Assembly: GCA_963770375.1 (NCBI GenBank)
Contig: CAVYPM010000008.1
Location: 124,001-188,000, forward strand
Direction of reading: 5' to 3'
Source of the DNA: DASVBE01 sp963770375
GTDB taxonomy: Bacteria; Actinomycetota; Actinomycetes; Streptosporangiales; Streptosporangiaceae
DNA length: 64,000 nt
Below, piece by piece: positions 1 through 10,305 of this stretch. A program made the position numbers and the translations under genes. Below the pieces are notes generated by a model. The model worked only from the letters and a program-made list of their open reading frames with translations, had not been told where the DNA came from and did no database searches. Position 1 is the first letter of the stretch, and each line of letters opens with the position of its first letter.

Positions 1-544
1 GGGACCACGGCCGGAGCAGGTCGCTGCGCAGCATCAGCCCGCGCCGGGTGAGCAGGCCGGCCAGCGACTGGGACCGGTCGAGCAGCGCGTGCCGGTCGGC
101 CTCCCAGTCCTCCGCCGTGGTGTCCGCGACGACCTCGTCCGGGGACGGCCCGGCCAGCAGCACCCCCGATTCCTCGAACGTCTCCCTGACCGCGGCGCAG
201 ACCAGGGCCCGGGCCGGGCCCGGCGGCACGCCGAGCAGGCGGCCCCACTCGGCCGCGTCCGGGCCGGTCCAGGCCAGGTCCGCCTCCGCGTCCCGGGGGT
301 CGACCGAGCCGCCGGGGAAGACATAGGCCCCGGGCGCGAACTTCATCGAGGACTGCCGCTTGAGCATGTAGACCTCGAAGCCACCGCCGGCGGGCTGGCC
401 GGCCCCGCCCGCGGGACGCACCAGCATCACGGTGGCCGCGTCCCTGGGCACGGCCGGCTCGGCCCGGCCCTCCATCACCTCTTTGGCGTGCCCGGCCAGC
501 TCCCGCAGGAACGGGGCCGCCTGGTCCTCCTCGCCCGCTGCCAC
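1..544 (-). CDS. NUDIX hydrolase, 3' end outside window
   Basis: The visible 181 codons encode a NUDIX-fold pyrophosphohydrolase, a family that cleaves nucleoside diphosphates linked to another moiety; the substrate cannot be read from sequence. The core of the Nudix box is seen as RETFEESGVLL, and ahead of it is FAPGAYVFPGG, typical of actinobacterial members. The start is a GTG at 544 with GGAGG about eight bases upstream; the later ATG in the same frame (about 22 codons on) has no comparable ribosome site. It lies 58 bp behind ridA on the same strand and is probably the third gene of a DUF4177-ridA-NUDIX operon. The C-terminus is cut off by the window edge. Confidence 0.85.
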   Translation of the reverse strand, partial: MAAGEEDQAAPFLRELAGHAKEVMEGRAEPAVPRDAATVMLVRPAGGAGQPAGGGFEVYMLKRQSSMKFAPGAYVFPGGSVDPRDAEADLAWTGPDAAEWGRLLGVPPGPARALVCAAVRETFEESGVLLAGPSPDEVVADTTAEDWEADRHALLDRSQSLAGLLTRRGLMLRSDLLRPWS

Positions 545-602
545 CTTTTGACCCTCCGGTTCCGCGGCCCGCCGGCCCGTGCTGGCTGGCTAGTGCGGAC
601 GG

Positions 603-1076
603 CTAGCCGTCCACCTCGGCGATCAGCTCGACCTCCACCGGGGTGTCCAGTGGCAGCACGGCCACGCCGACCGCGCTGCGGGCGTGCTTGCCGTTCTCGC
701 CGAACACGTCCTGGAGCAGCTCGCTGGCGCCGTTGACGACCAGCGGCTGGCCGGTGAAGTCCGGCGCGCTGGCCACGAAGCCGAGGACCTTCACGATCCG
801 CTTGATCCGGGACAGCCCGCCGGCCACGTCCGCGGCGGCGGCCAGCGCGTTCAGCGCGCACAGCCGGGCCAGCCTGGCGGCGTCCTCCGGGCTGACCCCG
901 GCGCCGACCTTGCCGGTGCCCTGCAGCTTGCCGTCCACGATCGGAAGCTGGCCGGAGACGTAGACGTAGTTGCCTGTCCGCAGCGCGGGCACGTAGGCCG
1001 CGGCGGGCGGGGTGACCGGCGGCAGGGACAGGCCCAGCGCGGCCAGCCGCTCCTCGGGGGATCCGGGGGCGCTCAT
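603..1076 (-). CDS. RidA/YjgF/TdcF-family protein
   Basis: A 157-residue RidA-family protein. Family members hydrolyse reactive enamine/imine intermediates made by PLP enzymes. Seen are the conserved YVYVSGQLPIVDG strand, GKVGAGVSPEDAARLARLCALN and a C-terminal LPLDTPVEVELIAEV strand. It starts MSAPGSPEERL at the ATG at 1076; longer frames upstream run through the DUF4177 gene and are not credible. The ATG overlaps the DUF4177 stop (ATGA), so the two genes are translationally coupled. It corresponds to M. tuberculosis Rv3678c by context. The subgroup is the longer actinobacterial form rather than the roughly 130-residue E. coli form, so the exact substrate range is unknown. Confidence 0.92.
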   Translation of the reverse strand: MSAPGSPEERLAALGLSLPPVTPPAAAYVPALRTGNYVYVSGQLPIVDGKLQGTGKVGAGVSPEDAARLARLCALNALAAAADVAGGLSRIKRIVKVLGFVASAPDFTGQPLVVNGASELLQDVFGENGKHARSAVGVAVLPLDTPVEVELIAEVDG

Positions 1077-1228
1077 GCCGAGGGCCGCTTCAGGTAGGCG
1101 ACCAGCTGCTCCGCGCCCGGCCCGGGGATCACGGTGACCAGCTCCCAGCCGTTTTCCCCCCAGGTGTCCAGGATCTGCTTGGTCGCATGCACCAGCAACG
1201 GCACCGTCGCGTACTCCCATTTCTGCAT
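1073..1228 (-). CDS. DUF4177 small protein
   Basis: A 51-residue protein beginning MQKWEYATVPLLVHATKQ and containing WGENGWELVTVIPGPG and LVAYLKRP, the diagnostic pattern of DUF4177 proteins. Function is unknown. It is conserved directly upstream of ridA in many actinobacteria. The start is the ATG at 1228. The stop overlaps the ridA start by four bases, indicating coupled translation. Being so short it is easily missed, but the conserved motif makes it a confident call. Its constant partnership with ridA suggests a shared role, which is inference. Confidence 0.9.
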   Translation of the reverse strand: MQKWEYATVPLLVHATKQILDTWGENGWELVTVIPGPGAEQLVAYLKRPSA

Positions 1229-1285
1229 GAGCAGACTCTAGCGGGGCCGGCCTGGGCGTCCCCGGGCAGCGCCGGGTGCGCCTGC

Positions 1286-1333
1286 TCGCCCGTGCTTCTA
1301 GTCGCCCGTGCTTCTAGTCGCCCGTGCTTCTAG
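1286..1333. repeat. Three tandem 16-bp repeats at the SPFH gene stop
   Basis: The unit TCGCCCGTGCTTCTAG occurs three times in perfect tandem at 1286-1301, 1302-1317 and 1318-1333. The last copy overlaps the stop codon (1330-1332) of the SPFH gene, so the gene end has been tandemly duplicated downstream. No hairpin is obvious. The pattern fits replication slippage. Confidence 0.95.
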
Positions 1334-2667
1334 TCGTCAGAGTTGTCGGCGGGCTTGCGCCGCCGGGAGGACGTGGCGGGCCGCTTCGCGGCGCTGGCGC
1401 CGGACGCCGTGGTGCGCCGCCGGGGGCGCGGTGCGGGCGGGTCGCCGTCCGCGGGCACGGCGGGCATCTCCTCAGTCCCGGCCGCGGCCGGGGGCACGGC
1501 CGGCATCTCCGCGGTCGCGGGCGGCTCCGGCACCGCCTCCATGGCGGTGGTCTCGGCCAGCGGGTCGGGGGTGACCTCCGGGGCTGCGTAGGGCCCGGCG
1601 TCGAACGGCGGCGCGTCCTGCGTCCGCGGAGCGAACGACGCGGCCTGCGGCGGGCCGTCCAGCGGGGCGAATCCGGCTCCCGTCGCCTTAGGGTCCTCGC
1701 CCACGCCGGGCATGGTGTCGGTCAGGTCCACGTGGCCGGTCGCGGCCGGCGGCTCGGCGGTGATCTCCGGGATGGGGGGCACTTCGGGGATCTCCAGCGC
1801 TGCGCCGCGGCCGGCGATTTCCGCCTCGGCCTCGGCGACCTCGGCGTCGCCGTAGTCGGCCAGGGACTCCTGACCGGGCCCGGGTTCCGTGCTGGGCGGG
1901 GAGAACTTGTCGAAGAACCGCAGCAGCTCCACCGGGATCGGCATGACCAGCGTGCTGTTGCGCTCCGCGGCCACCTCGACCACTGTCTGCAGCAGCCGGA
2001 GCTGCAGCGCGGCCGGGTCGCGGGCCATCACGTTCGCCGCCGCGGCCAGCCGCTTGGAGGCCTGGTACTCACCGTCCGCGGTGATGATCCGGGCGCGGCG
2101 CTCCCGCTCGGCCTCGGCCTGCCGGGACATCGACCGCTTCATCCCCTCGGGCAGGCTGACGTCCTTGATCTCCACCCGCTCGACCCGGATTCCCCACGGC
2201 CCCTCGGTCGGCTCGTCGATGACCCGGCGGAGCTCCTTGTTCACCGTGGCCCGCTCGGCCAGCAGCTGGTCCATCTCGGACTGGCCGATGATCGACCGGA
2301 GTGAGGTCTGCGCCTGCTGCGACACCGCGAACATGTAGTTCTGCACGTTCACCGTGGCCTTGATCGGGTCGACGACCCGGAAGTAGACCACCGCGTCGAC
2401 GCGGACGCTGACGTTGTCCCTGGTGATGCCCTCCTGGGCGGGCACCGCCATGGCGATGATCTGCATGTTGACCTTCTGCATCCGGTCGCCGAACGGCCGG
2501 ATGGCGTGCAGCCCCGGCCCCCGGGTGCCCGGCAGTACCTTTCCGAACCGGAACACGATCCCCTGTTCGTACTGCTGGACGACCCGCAGCGACCGGCCGG
2601 TGGCGACCAGGCCCGCAAGAACCAGGATCACGAGGATCACCACGAGAGCTGTGACCAACGTCAACAC
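1330..2667 (-). CDS. SPFH (stomatin/slipin-like) membrane protein with long Pro/Ala tail
   Basis: A 445-residue membrane-associated SPFH-family protein. Residues 4-24 form one hydrophobic anchor. The SPFH domain follows (about 28-220), with RVVQQYEQGIVFRFGKVLP, the slipin-type VSVRVDAVVYFRVVDP and SLPEGMKRSMSRQAEAERER, then a helical region. Slipins are usually about 260 residues; here about 180 more form a low-complexity tail rich in Pro, Ala and acidic residues, ending in a basic RRRTTAS/SSRRRK segment. Stomatin homologues scaffold membrane microdomains and often partner NfeD proteases, but no nfeD is adjacent. The start is GTG at 2667 with a weak GGAAAGAG ribosome site. The tail could be a protein-interaction platform, which is inference. 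Confidence 0.88.
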   Translation of the reverse strand: MLTLVTALVVILVILVLAGLVATGRSLRVVQQYEQGIVFRFGKVLPGTRGPGLHAIRPFGDRMQKVNMQIIAMAVPAQEGITRDNVSVRVDAVVYFRVVDPIKATVNVQNYMFAVSQQAQTSLRSIIGQSEMDQLLAERATVNKELRRVIDEPTEGPWGIRVERVEIKDVSLPEGMKRSMSRQAEAERERRARIITADGEYQASKRLAAAANVMARDPAALQLRLLQTVVEVAAERNSTLVMPIPVELLRFFDKFSPPSTEPGPGQESLADYGDAEVAEAEAEIAGRGAALEIPEVPPIPEITAEPPAATGHVDLTDTMPGVGEDPKATGAGFAPLDGPPQAASFAPRTQDAPPFDAGPYAAPEVTPDPLAETTAMEAVPEPPATAEMPAVPPAAAGTEEMPAVPADGDPPAPRPRRRTTASGASAAKRPATSSRRRKPADNSDD

Positions 2668-2842
2668 CTCTTTCCGGCTTCATGCCCGATTTCGGCTATC
2701 AGCCTAGTGACTTTCCGGGGCTCGGCGGCTACCCGGGCGGACGGGGCGCCGGAAATGGCTGCCCCGGCGGGAATTGCCCCGGGCGGCCCGCGGGCAAACG
2801 CCGCCGGCCGCAGCGGTCCCGGGGCCCGGATAGCCTCGAAAG

Positions 2843-3853
2843 GTGAGGGTGCGGGACACCGACTGGGAGGGCGTGCGGCTGCACGTCGTCACCGGCAAGG
2901 GCGGTACGGGCAAGACCACGGTGGCCGCGGCGCTCGCCCTGGCGCTGGCCTCCGGCGGGCGGCGGGTGCTGCTGATCGAGGTCGAGGGACGCCAGGGCAT
3001 CGCCCAGGTCTTCGACCGCCCGCCGCTGCCCTACGGCGAGCGCAAGGTGGCGGTCGCGCCGGGCACCGCGACCCGGCCGGGCGGCGGCGAGGTGTACGCA
3101 CTGGCCGCCGACCCGGAGGCGGCGCTTCTCGAGTACCTGGAGATGTTCTACAACCTGCGGTACGCGGGCACCGCGCTGACCAGGCTGGGCGTGGTGGACT
3201 TCGCCACCACGATCGCGCCCGGGGTGCGTGACGTACTGCTGACCGGCAAGGCCGCCGAGGCCACCCGGCGCAAGGACGCCGGCGGCTTCCGCTACGACGC
3301 GGTGGTCATGGACGCGCCGCCGACCGGGCAGATCGGCCGCTTCCTGAACGTCACCGCCGAGATGTCAGGGCTGGCCCGGGTGGGGCCGATCCGCTCGCAC
3401 GCGGACACCGTCCGGAAGGTGATCAGCTCGCCCGCCACCGCCGTGCATTTCGTCACGCTGCTGGAGGAGATGCCGGTGCAGGAGACCCTGGACGGGGTGG
3501 CCGAGCTGACCGGGCTTGGCCTGCAGCCCGGCGGCATCATCATCAACATGGTGCAGCCGCCGCTCGGCCTGCCCGCGGACCAGCTGCGCGCCACCGCGAA
3601 CGGCGCGGTGGACACCGCCGAGCTCGCCGCCAGCCTGAAGGCCGCCGGGATCGACGACGACGGCCGGCTGGCCGCGGACCTTGCCACCGAGCTGATCGCG
3701 CAGGCCCAGACGATCACCGCGGCGAAGTCGCAGCGGCGGCGGCTGGCCGGGGCCGGGCAGCCCCGGTATGACCTTCCGCTGGTCCCCTACGGCATGGACC
3801 TGGCCGGGCTCTACCGGCTGGCCGCCGCGCTGCGCGAGCAGGGAGCGGCCTGA
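2843..3853 (+). CDS. ArsA/Get3-like P-loop ATPase, subunit A
   Basis: A 336-residue ATPase of the ArsA/Get3 fold with the deviant Walker A motif KGGTGKT near the N-terminus (HVVTGKGGTGKTTVAAALAL) and VVMDAPPTGQIGRFLN as the switch region. It is followed by a second ArsA-like gene whose start overlaps its stop by one base, so the two probably form a heterodimer. The arrangement matches M. tuberculosis Rv3679-Rv3680 (BagA/BagB), beside whiB4. Those proteins do not transport arsenic and have been linked to redox/glycerol tolerance; that assignment comes from the family. The start is a GTG. There is no arsenical-binding cysteine cluster, which argues against an arsenic pump. Confidence 0.88.
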   Translation: MRVRDTDWEGVRLHVVTGKGGTGKTTVAAALALALASGGRRVLLIEVEGRQGIAQVFDRPPLPYGERKVAVAPGTATRPGGGEVYALAADPEAALLEYLEMFYNLRYAGTALTRLGVVDFATTIAPGVRDVLLTGKAAEATRRKDAGGFRYDAVVMDAPPTGQIGRFLNVTAEMSGLARVGPIRSHADTVRKVISSPATAVHFVTLLEEMPVQETLDGVAELTGLGLQPGGIIINMVQPPLGLPADQLRATANGAVDTAELAASLKAAGIDDDGRLAADLATELIAQAQTITAAKSQRRRLAGAGQPRYDLPLVPYGMDLAGLYRLAAALREQGAA

Positions 3854-5013
3854 TGACCGCCGTCCCCCCGCCGCTGGACGTGGACGGCCTGCTCCGCGAC
3901 CGGCGGACGCGGATCATCGTGTGCTGCGGGTCCGGCGGGGTGGGCAAGACCACCACCGCCGCGGCGCTCGGCCTGCGGGCCGCCGCGCAGCACGGCCGGA
4001 ACGTGGTCGTGCTGACCGTGGACCCGGCCCGGCGGCTGGCCCAGTCGATGGGCCTGACCTCACTGGACAACATCCCCCGGCCGGTTCCGCACGTGAGCGG
4101 TCCTGGCGGCGGCAGCCTGCACGCGATGATGCTCGACATGAAGCGGACGTTCGACGAGATCGTCGAGCAGCACGCCGATCCGGACCGGGCCGCGCAGATC
4201 CTGGCGAACCCCTTCTACCAGTCGCTGTCCTCGGGCTTCTCCGGCACGCAGGAGTACATGGCGATGGAGAAGCTCGGCCAGCTGCGCCAGTCCGACGCGT
4301 GGGACCTGATCGTCGTGGACACCCCGCCGAGCCGGTCCGCGCTGGATTTCCTGGACGCGCCGCAGCGGCTGAGCCGGTTCCTCGACGGGAAGCTGCTCCG
4401 GCTGCTGACCGCGCCGGCCAAGGTCGGCGGCCGGGCCTACCTCCGGGTGCTCAACGCCGGGTTCGGCATGGTGACCGGGGCGCTGACCAAGATCCTCGGC
4501 GCCCAGGTGCTGCGCGACGTGCAGACCTTTGTCTCCGCGCTGGACACCATGTTCGGCGGGTTCCGGGAGCGGGCCGATTACACCTACCAGCTGCTGCGCG
4601 CGCCGGGCACGTCGTTTCTGGTGATCGCGGCGCCCGAGCCGGATGCGCTGCGGGAGGCGTCGTACTTCGTGGAGCGGCTGGCCGCCGAGGGGATGCCGCT
4701 GGCCGGGCTGGTGCTGAACCGGGTCCACGAGCTGCCCGCGGCCCGGCTGTCCGCCGCGCGCAGCCTGGCCGCCGCGGAGACCCTGCAGGCCGCCGACGGG
4801 GCGCAGGACGGCGCGGGCGGGCACGCGCTGGCCGTGGCCGCGCTGCGGCTGCACGCCGGGCGGATGGAGCTGGCCGCCTCGGAGCGGCGGCTGGCCGAGC
4901 ACTTCACCGCGGCCCATCCGCACATCCCGGTCGTGCAGATCCCGGCGCAGCCGGAAGACGTGCACGACCTGGATGGGCTGGCGGCGATCGGCGAGAATTT
5001 CCTGCGGGTCTGA
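3853..5013 (+). CDS. ArsA/Get3-like P-loop ATPase, subunit B
   Basis: A 386-residue second member of the ArsA-like pair, matching the Rv3680 position. The Walker A-like motif is CCGSGGVGKTTTAAALGL (about residues 25-42), with TVDPARRLAQSMGL and DLIVVDTPPSRSALDFLDAP as the switch motifs. Its ATG at 3853 shares the last A of the upstream TGA, so translation is coupled and 1:1 stoichiometry is likely. It has the longer helical insertion of this family (FGGFRERADYTYQLL). No membrane segment is present; it should act in the cytosol with the upstream partner. Family assignment is strong, physiological role is inferred from the mycobacterial locus. Confidence 0.88.
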   Translation: MTAVPPPLDVDGLLRDRRTRIIVCCGSGGVGKTTTAAALGLRAAAQHGRNVVVLTVDPARRLAQSMGLTSLDNIPRPVPHVSGPGGGSLHAMMLDMKRTFDEIVEQHADPDRAAQILANPFYQSLSSGFSGTQEYMAMEKLGQLRQSDAWDLIVVDTPPSRSALDFLDAPQRLSRFLDGKLLRLLTAPAKVGGRAYLRVLNAGFGMVTGALTKILGAQVLRDVQTFVSALDTMFGGFRERADYTYQLLRAPGTSFLVIAAPEPDALREASYFVERLAAEGMPLAGLVLNRVHELPAARLSAARSLAAAETLQAADGAQDGAGGHALAVAALRLHAGRMELAASERRLAEHFTAAHPHIPVVQIPAQPEDVHDLDGLAAIGENFLRV

Positions 5014-5085
5014 CCGGCCCGGCCGGGGTGGTGCGGGAGAGGCTGCGGCTCAGCTCGCGGGGGGCTGCGGCTCAGCGGCTCAGCG

Positions 5086-5385
5086 TCAGCTGGCGACCAG
5101 TTCGTCGCCGCTGCGCTCGTACTTGTTACGGGCGGTCTCCAGCAGTTCGCGCCAGGAGTCAACGTCCGGGCGGCGCCGGAGCAGCGCCCTGCGCTCCCGC
5201 TCAGTCATCCCGCCCCACACACCGAACTCAATGCGGTTGTCCAGCGCGTCCGCGAGGCACTCAGTGCGGACGGGGCAGCCGCGGCAGATCAGCTTGGCCC
5301 GGTTCTGCGCCGCCCCCTGGACGAAAAGCTCGTCAGGGTCCGTGCCTTTGCACGCGGCGCGGGCGGTCCAGTCCGTGATCCACAT
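5086..5385 (-). CDS. WhiB-family iron-sulfur regulator (WhiB4-like)
   Basis: A 99-residue WhiB protein. The four cluster-ligating cysteines are C12, C34, C37 and C43 (ACKGTD, ICRGCPVRTEC), followed by the DNA/sigma-interaction turn EFGVWGG and a basic C-terminal segment RERRALLRRRP. TDPDELFVQGAAQNRAK matches the WhiB4 subgroup, and the flanking ArsA pair and PonA2-like gene match the Rv3681c context. I chose the ATG at 5385 because GAGGAG lies nine bases upstream; a GTG 15 codons earlier would add a non-conserved extension running over that ribosome site. WhiB proteins bind [4Fe-4S] and respond to oxygen/NO and redox; direct targets here are unknown. Confidence 0.92.
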   Translation of the reverse strand: MWITDWTARAACKGTDPDELFVQGAAQNRAKLICRGCPVRTECLADALDNRIEFGVWGGMTERERRALLRRRPDVDSWRELLETARNKYERSGDELVAS

Positions 5386-5559
5386 GTAGCCCAACTCCTC
5401 CTGATCGTCACGCCCGCAAGGGGTCGTCACGCCGGATGGCGTTCACTAGCGGGGAGAGCCGGCCTTGGGGGGGCGCCAGGCTCCGCTTGAAGGTTGCGAA
5501 AAGGTAACTTACGGAAGTCCAGGCCAGAGCGCTAGTCCCTGTCGGGCTCATTTTCAGAG

Positions 5560-5577
5560 ATAGTCCGCATGGACTAT
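5560..5577. promoter_or_regulatory. Palindrome in the whiB/PBP divergent region
   Basis: A perfect inverted repeat ATAGTCC-GCAT-GGACTAT sits in the 338-bp region between the divergent whiB and penicillin-binding protein genes. It is too AT-balanced and loop-poor for a terminator and is a plausible operator. A related half-site CTAGTCC lies about 30 bp away. No regulator can be assigned. Confidence 0.45.
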
Positions 5578-5723
5578 ATGCAGCGCAAGTACTAGTTACC
5601 CGCGCCTGTGAGCGGCCCCGCCAAGCCCGGCATCCGGCCGGTTTGGGGATCACCCGCACGCCCGCCAGCTGCGGATTCTCCAGGCTGGACCAGGCTGCGG
5701 CGGCGCCAGCGTACCCTGAACCC

Positions 5724-8114
<2,391 letters not shown>

Positions 8115-8132
8115 TCCCCGGGCCTGAACAGT

Positions 8133-8588
8133 TCAGCCAGACAGGGCCTTCCGCACCGCGGCAGCGACCCGGCCGCCCTCCGCACGGCCGGCCACCCGCG
8201 GGGTGACGGTCTTCATGACCTGGCCCATGGCCGCCATCCCGGCCGCGCCGGTCTCCGCGACCGCCTCGCTGACCAGCGCGGCCAGCTCGTCGTCGGTCAG
8301 CGGGACCGGCAGGTAGGCGGCCAGCACCTCGCCCTCGGCCCGCTCCGCCGCGGCCTGCTCGGACCGCCCGGCGGACTCGAACGCCTCGGCAGCCTCCCGG
8401 CGCCGCTTGGCTTCCCGGATGAGCACCCGCAGCACCTCGTCGTCGCTCAGCTCACGCGGCGCCTTGCCGGCGACCTCCTCGTTGGCCAGCGACGTCAGCG
8501 CCATCCGCAGGGTCCTGGTCCGGACCTCGTCCCTGGCTTTCATCGCGGCGGTCAGGTCGCCCCGCAGCTGTGCTTTCAGTGCCGTCAT
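8133..8588 (-). CDS. GatB/YqeY domain protein
   Basis: A 151-residue YqeY-family protein: ALKAQLRGDLTAAMKARDE, ILREA-like VLIREAKRRREAAEAFESAGR, an AYLPVPLTDDELAALV block and the closing MGQVMKTVTPRVAGRAEGG. The family resembles the tail domain of the GatB amidotransferase subunit, which contacts tRNA, but free-standing copies have no proven reaction. The ATG at 8588 has AGGA at good spacing; an ATG three codons upstream overlaps that site. The gene converges with the PBP gene (19 bp between stops) and diverges from the metallophosphoesterase gene. Confidence 0.9.
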   Translation of the reverse strand: MTALKAQLRGDLTAAMKARDEVRTRTLRMALTSLANEEVAGKAPRELSDDEVLRVLIREAKRRREAAEAFESAGRSEQAAAERAEGEVLAAYLPVPLTDDELAALVSEAVAETGAAGMAAMGQVMKTVTPRVAGRAEGGRVAAAVRKALSG

Positions 8589-8674
8589 GGGGCCCATCCT
8601 GCCGCACGCTGGGCGAGAGCCCGGCCCGCTGCGCTCCGGCCTGGTCACCTCGCCGGCCATGGCAGCATGTGGGG

Positions 8675-9616
8675 ATGCGATTCAGAGGCCTGATCGGGAC
8701 CGCCGCTGCCGGGGCAGCCGTGGTGGGGTACGCCGCCGTCGTCGAGCGCAACTGGTTCGTGCTGCGCCGCTACGACGTCCCCGTGCTTCCCCCCGGCTCG
8801 CCCACCCTGCGGCTGCTGCATCTCTCCGATGCGCACCTGACTCCCGGGCGGCACCGGCTGATGTCCTGGATCCGCTCCCTCGACGCTCTCGACCCGGACC
8901 TGGTCGTCAACACGGGTGACTCGATCGCACACCAGCGAGCCGTACAGCCGTTTCTGGATTCACTAGGGCCGCTGCTCGACCGGCCTGGCGTGTTCGTGTA
9001 CGGGTCCAACGACATGTACTCGCCGATCCCGAAGAACCCGGCCCGGTATCTGTGGCGGACCAGCGCCAAGGACAACCGGCCGGAGAAGGCGGACCTGCCG
9101 TGGCGTGAGCTCGGCGCGGCGATGTCCGCGGCCGGGTGGCTCGACCTGAACAACCGGCGGGCACGGCTGAAGGCCGGGCATCTCGAGGCAGAGGTGGCCG
9201 GCGTGAACGATTCGCACCTCGGCAAGGACCGGTACGACGAGGTCGCCGGGCCCGCGGACCCGGCCGCCGGGCTGCGGCTCGGCATCATGCACACCCCCGA
9301 GCCGCGGGTGCTCGACCAGTTCGCGGCGGATGGCTTCGACCTGCTGCTGGCCGGCCACACTCACGGCGGCCAGCTGTGCGTGCCCGGTTACGGGGCCCTG
9401 GTCACGAATTGCGGCATTGATCGCGAGCGGGTCAGCGGCCTGCACCGGCACCCGGCCATCACCAGTCCCCAGGCCCGTGAGCTGCAGGAGTCCGGCGGCC
9501 GCGAACCCGCCTGGCTGCACGTCTCCGCCGGTCTCGGCACTTCGCCGTGGGCCCCGGTCCGCCTCTGCTGCCGGCCCGAGGCAACGCTGCTCACACTGGT
9601 CCCCCGGATCCGCTAG
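8675..9616 (+). CDS. Metallophosphoesterase, membrane-anchored (Rv3683-type)
   Basis: A 313-residue calcineurin-like phosphoesterase. After a short N-terminal hydrophobic segment (LIGTAAAGAAVVGYAAVV) come the metal-binding motifs in order: LSDAHLT (D-x-H), VVNTGDSI (GD), YGSNDMYS (the GNH/D position), IMHTPEP (H) and LLAGHTHGGQ (GHxH). The set is complete, so a dinuclear metal hydrolase is expected; the substrate is unknown. Homologues sit at this place, downstream of PonA2, in mycobacteria. The start is the ATG at 8675; the frame upstream of it is non-conserved. tRNA-Pro follows 17 bp after the stop. Confidence 0.9.
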   Translation: MRFRGLIGTAAAGAAVVGYAAVVERNWFVLRRYDVPVLPPGSPTLRLLHLSDAHLTPGRHRLMSWIRSLDALDPDLVVNTGDSIAHQRAVQPFLDSLGPLLDRPGVFVYGSNDMYSPIPKNPARYLWRTSAKDNRPEKADLPWRELGAAMSAAGWLDLNNRRARLKAGHLEAEVAGVNDSHLGKDRYDEVAGPADPAAGLRLGIMHTPEPRVLDQFAADGFDLLLAGHTHGGQLCVPGYGALVTNCGIDRERVSGLHRHPAITSPQARELQESGGREPAWLHVSAGLGTSPWAPVRLCCRPEATLLTLVPRIR

Positions 9617-9633
9617 ACTTCAGCAGCGGTTAT

Positions 9634-9710
9634 CGGGGTGTGGCGCAGCTTGGCAGCGCGCTTCGTTCGGGACGAAGAGGCCGCCGGTTCAAATCCGGCC
9701 ACCCCGACCA
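9634..9710 (+). tRNA. tRNA-Pro(CGG)
   Basis: A 77-nt tRNA with encoded CCA. The acceptor stem CGGGGTG pairs with CACCCCG, the D stem GCGC pairs with GCGC, and the anticodon stem CTTCG/CGAAG encloses loop TTCGGGA, giving anticodon CGG. The T arm is GCCGG-TTCAAAT-CCGGC. The C1:G72 pair is characteristic of bacterial tRNA-Pro. It reads proline CCG codons. Confidence 0.97.
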
Positions 9711-9716
9711 GCTCAC

Positions 9717-9750
9717 AGGCCACTCGCACAGGTTGCGGGTGGCCTTCTTC
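9717..9750 (+). terminator. Intrinsic terminator after tRNA-Pro
   Basis: AGGCCAC plus CGCA pairs with TGCG plus GTGGCCT across a five-base loop, a stem of about 12 bp directly downstream of the tRNA CCA, followed by TCTTC. It is consistent with termination of the tRNA transcript. Confidence 0.75.
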
Positions 9751-9768
9751 ATGCGGTGAGTACCTAAG

Positions 9769-9782
9769 TGCGTAACTACGCA
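9769..9782. promoter_or_regulatory. Short palindrome TGCGTA-AC-TACGCA
   Basis: A perfect 6+2+6 inverted repeat between tRNA-Pro and the tRNA-Gly remnant, with no gene adjacent on either side. It resembles a dimeric regulator site but could be a leftover from a lost gene. Confidence 0.35.
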
Positions 9783-9855
9783 TCGCCGGGCCCCTGCGGG
9801 AAGATCCGGTCCATGACATCGGCGCTTACGGATAAGGCAAAGTGTCTGCCGACCT

Positions 9856-9933
9856 GCGGTGATGCTGGTCAGAGCGCTTCCTGCTCTCATTCCCAGGCTG
9901 ATAATACGGGTTCGATTCCCGTCACCCGCTCCC
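9856..9933 (+). pseudogene. Decayed tRNA-Gly(CCC)-like gene
   Basis: The 3' half is an intact glycine-tRNA end: T arm ACGGG-TTCGATT-CCCGT followed by CACCCGC and TCCC. The 5' acceptor is GCGGTG, one G short of the partner GCGGGTG. The D arm is shortened and the anticodon stem around ATTCCCAGG no longer pairs. A CCC triplet remains in the anticodon position. It is therefore not a functional tRNA but a remnant, of the sort left at element integration sites. Confidence 0.7.
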
Positions 9934-10305
9934 AGCACTCTCTGCCTTCCGCAGGTAGAGATCGCGAAGCAGGCATATCTCGGCACCGTGATGGATGACC
10001 TCCAGGTTGGTGTACAGGATGAGCTTCGCCATCGGCGCATTCGCGAACTGCGGTGGTGAGAGGGCGCCTTGCGGGCGGGTGAGCCCTGCCGCGCCCAGGC
10101 TGCGCACATCGCTGACCCAGGCATCGTGCCCGTCATCGAGCTGCCGCAGGGCCCTCTCAGCGGTGCCTGAGTAGCGGACGGCCGGGGGATCGCCGGGCGG
10201 GACATCGAAATGGGATGCATCTGGCGGCCCGAACACGTCGATGAGGTGCGCGAGCCTCCAGGCGATCGTGGTGACGGGCTCAGGCTCAACCGGGCCGCCA
10301 GGTCA
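9922..10305 (-). pseudogene. DinB-like protein fragment (C-terminal half)
   Basis: The frame reads VTTIAWRLAHLIDVFGPP, then GTAERALRQLDDGHDAWVS and closes with NLEVIHHGAEICLLRDLY, the signature C-terminal helix of DinB/YfiT-type metal-binding four-helix proteins. An in-frame TGA just upstream of VEPEPVTTIAW removes the N-terminal helix and its metal ligand, and no plausible N-terminal half is found further upstream. The 3' end overlaps the decayed tRNA. It is a truncated, probably dead gene; the family acts in thiol-dependent detoxification. Confidence 0.7.

Noticed and set aside
1286..1333. Tandem repeat as CRISPR
   Set aside because: Units are contiguous with no spacers and no cas genes are present in the window.
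2843..5013. Arsenite efflux ATPase pair
   Set aside because: No arsB/arsR neighbours and no metalloid-binding cysteines; context matches the Rv3679-Rv3680 pair.
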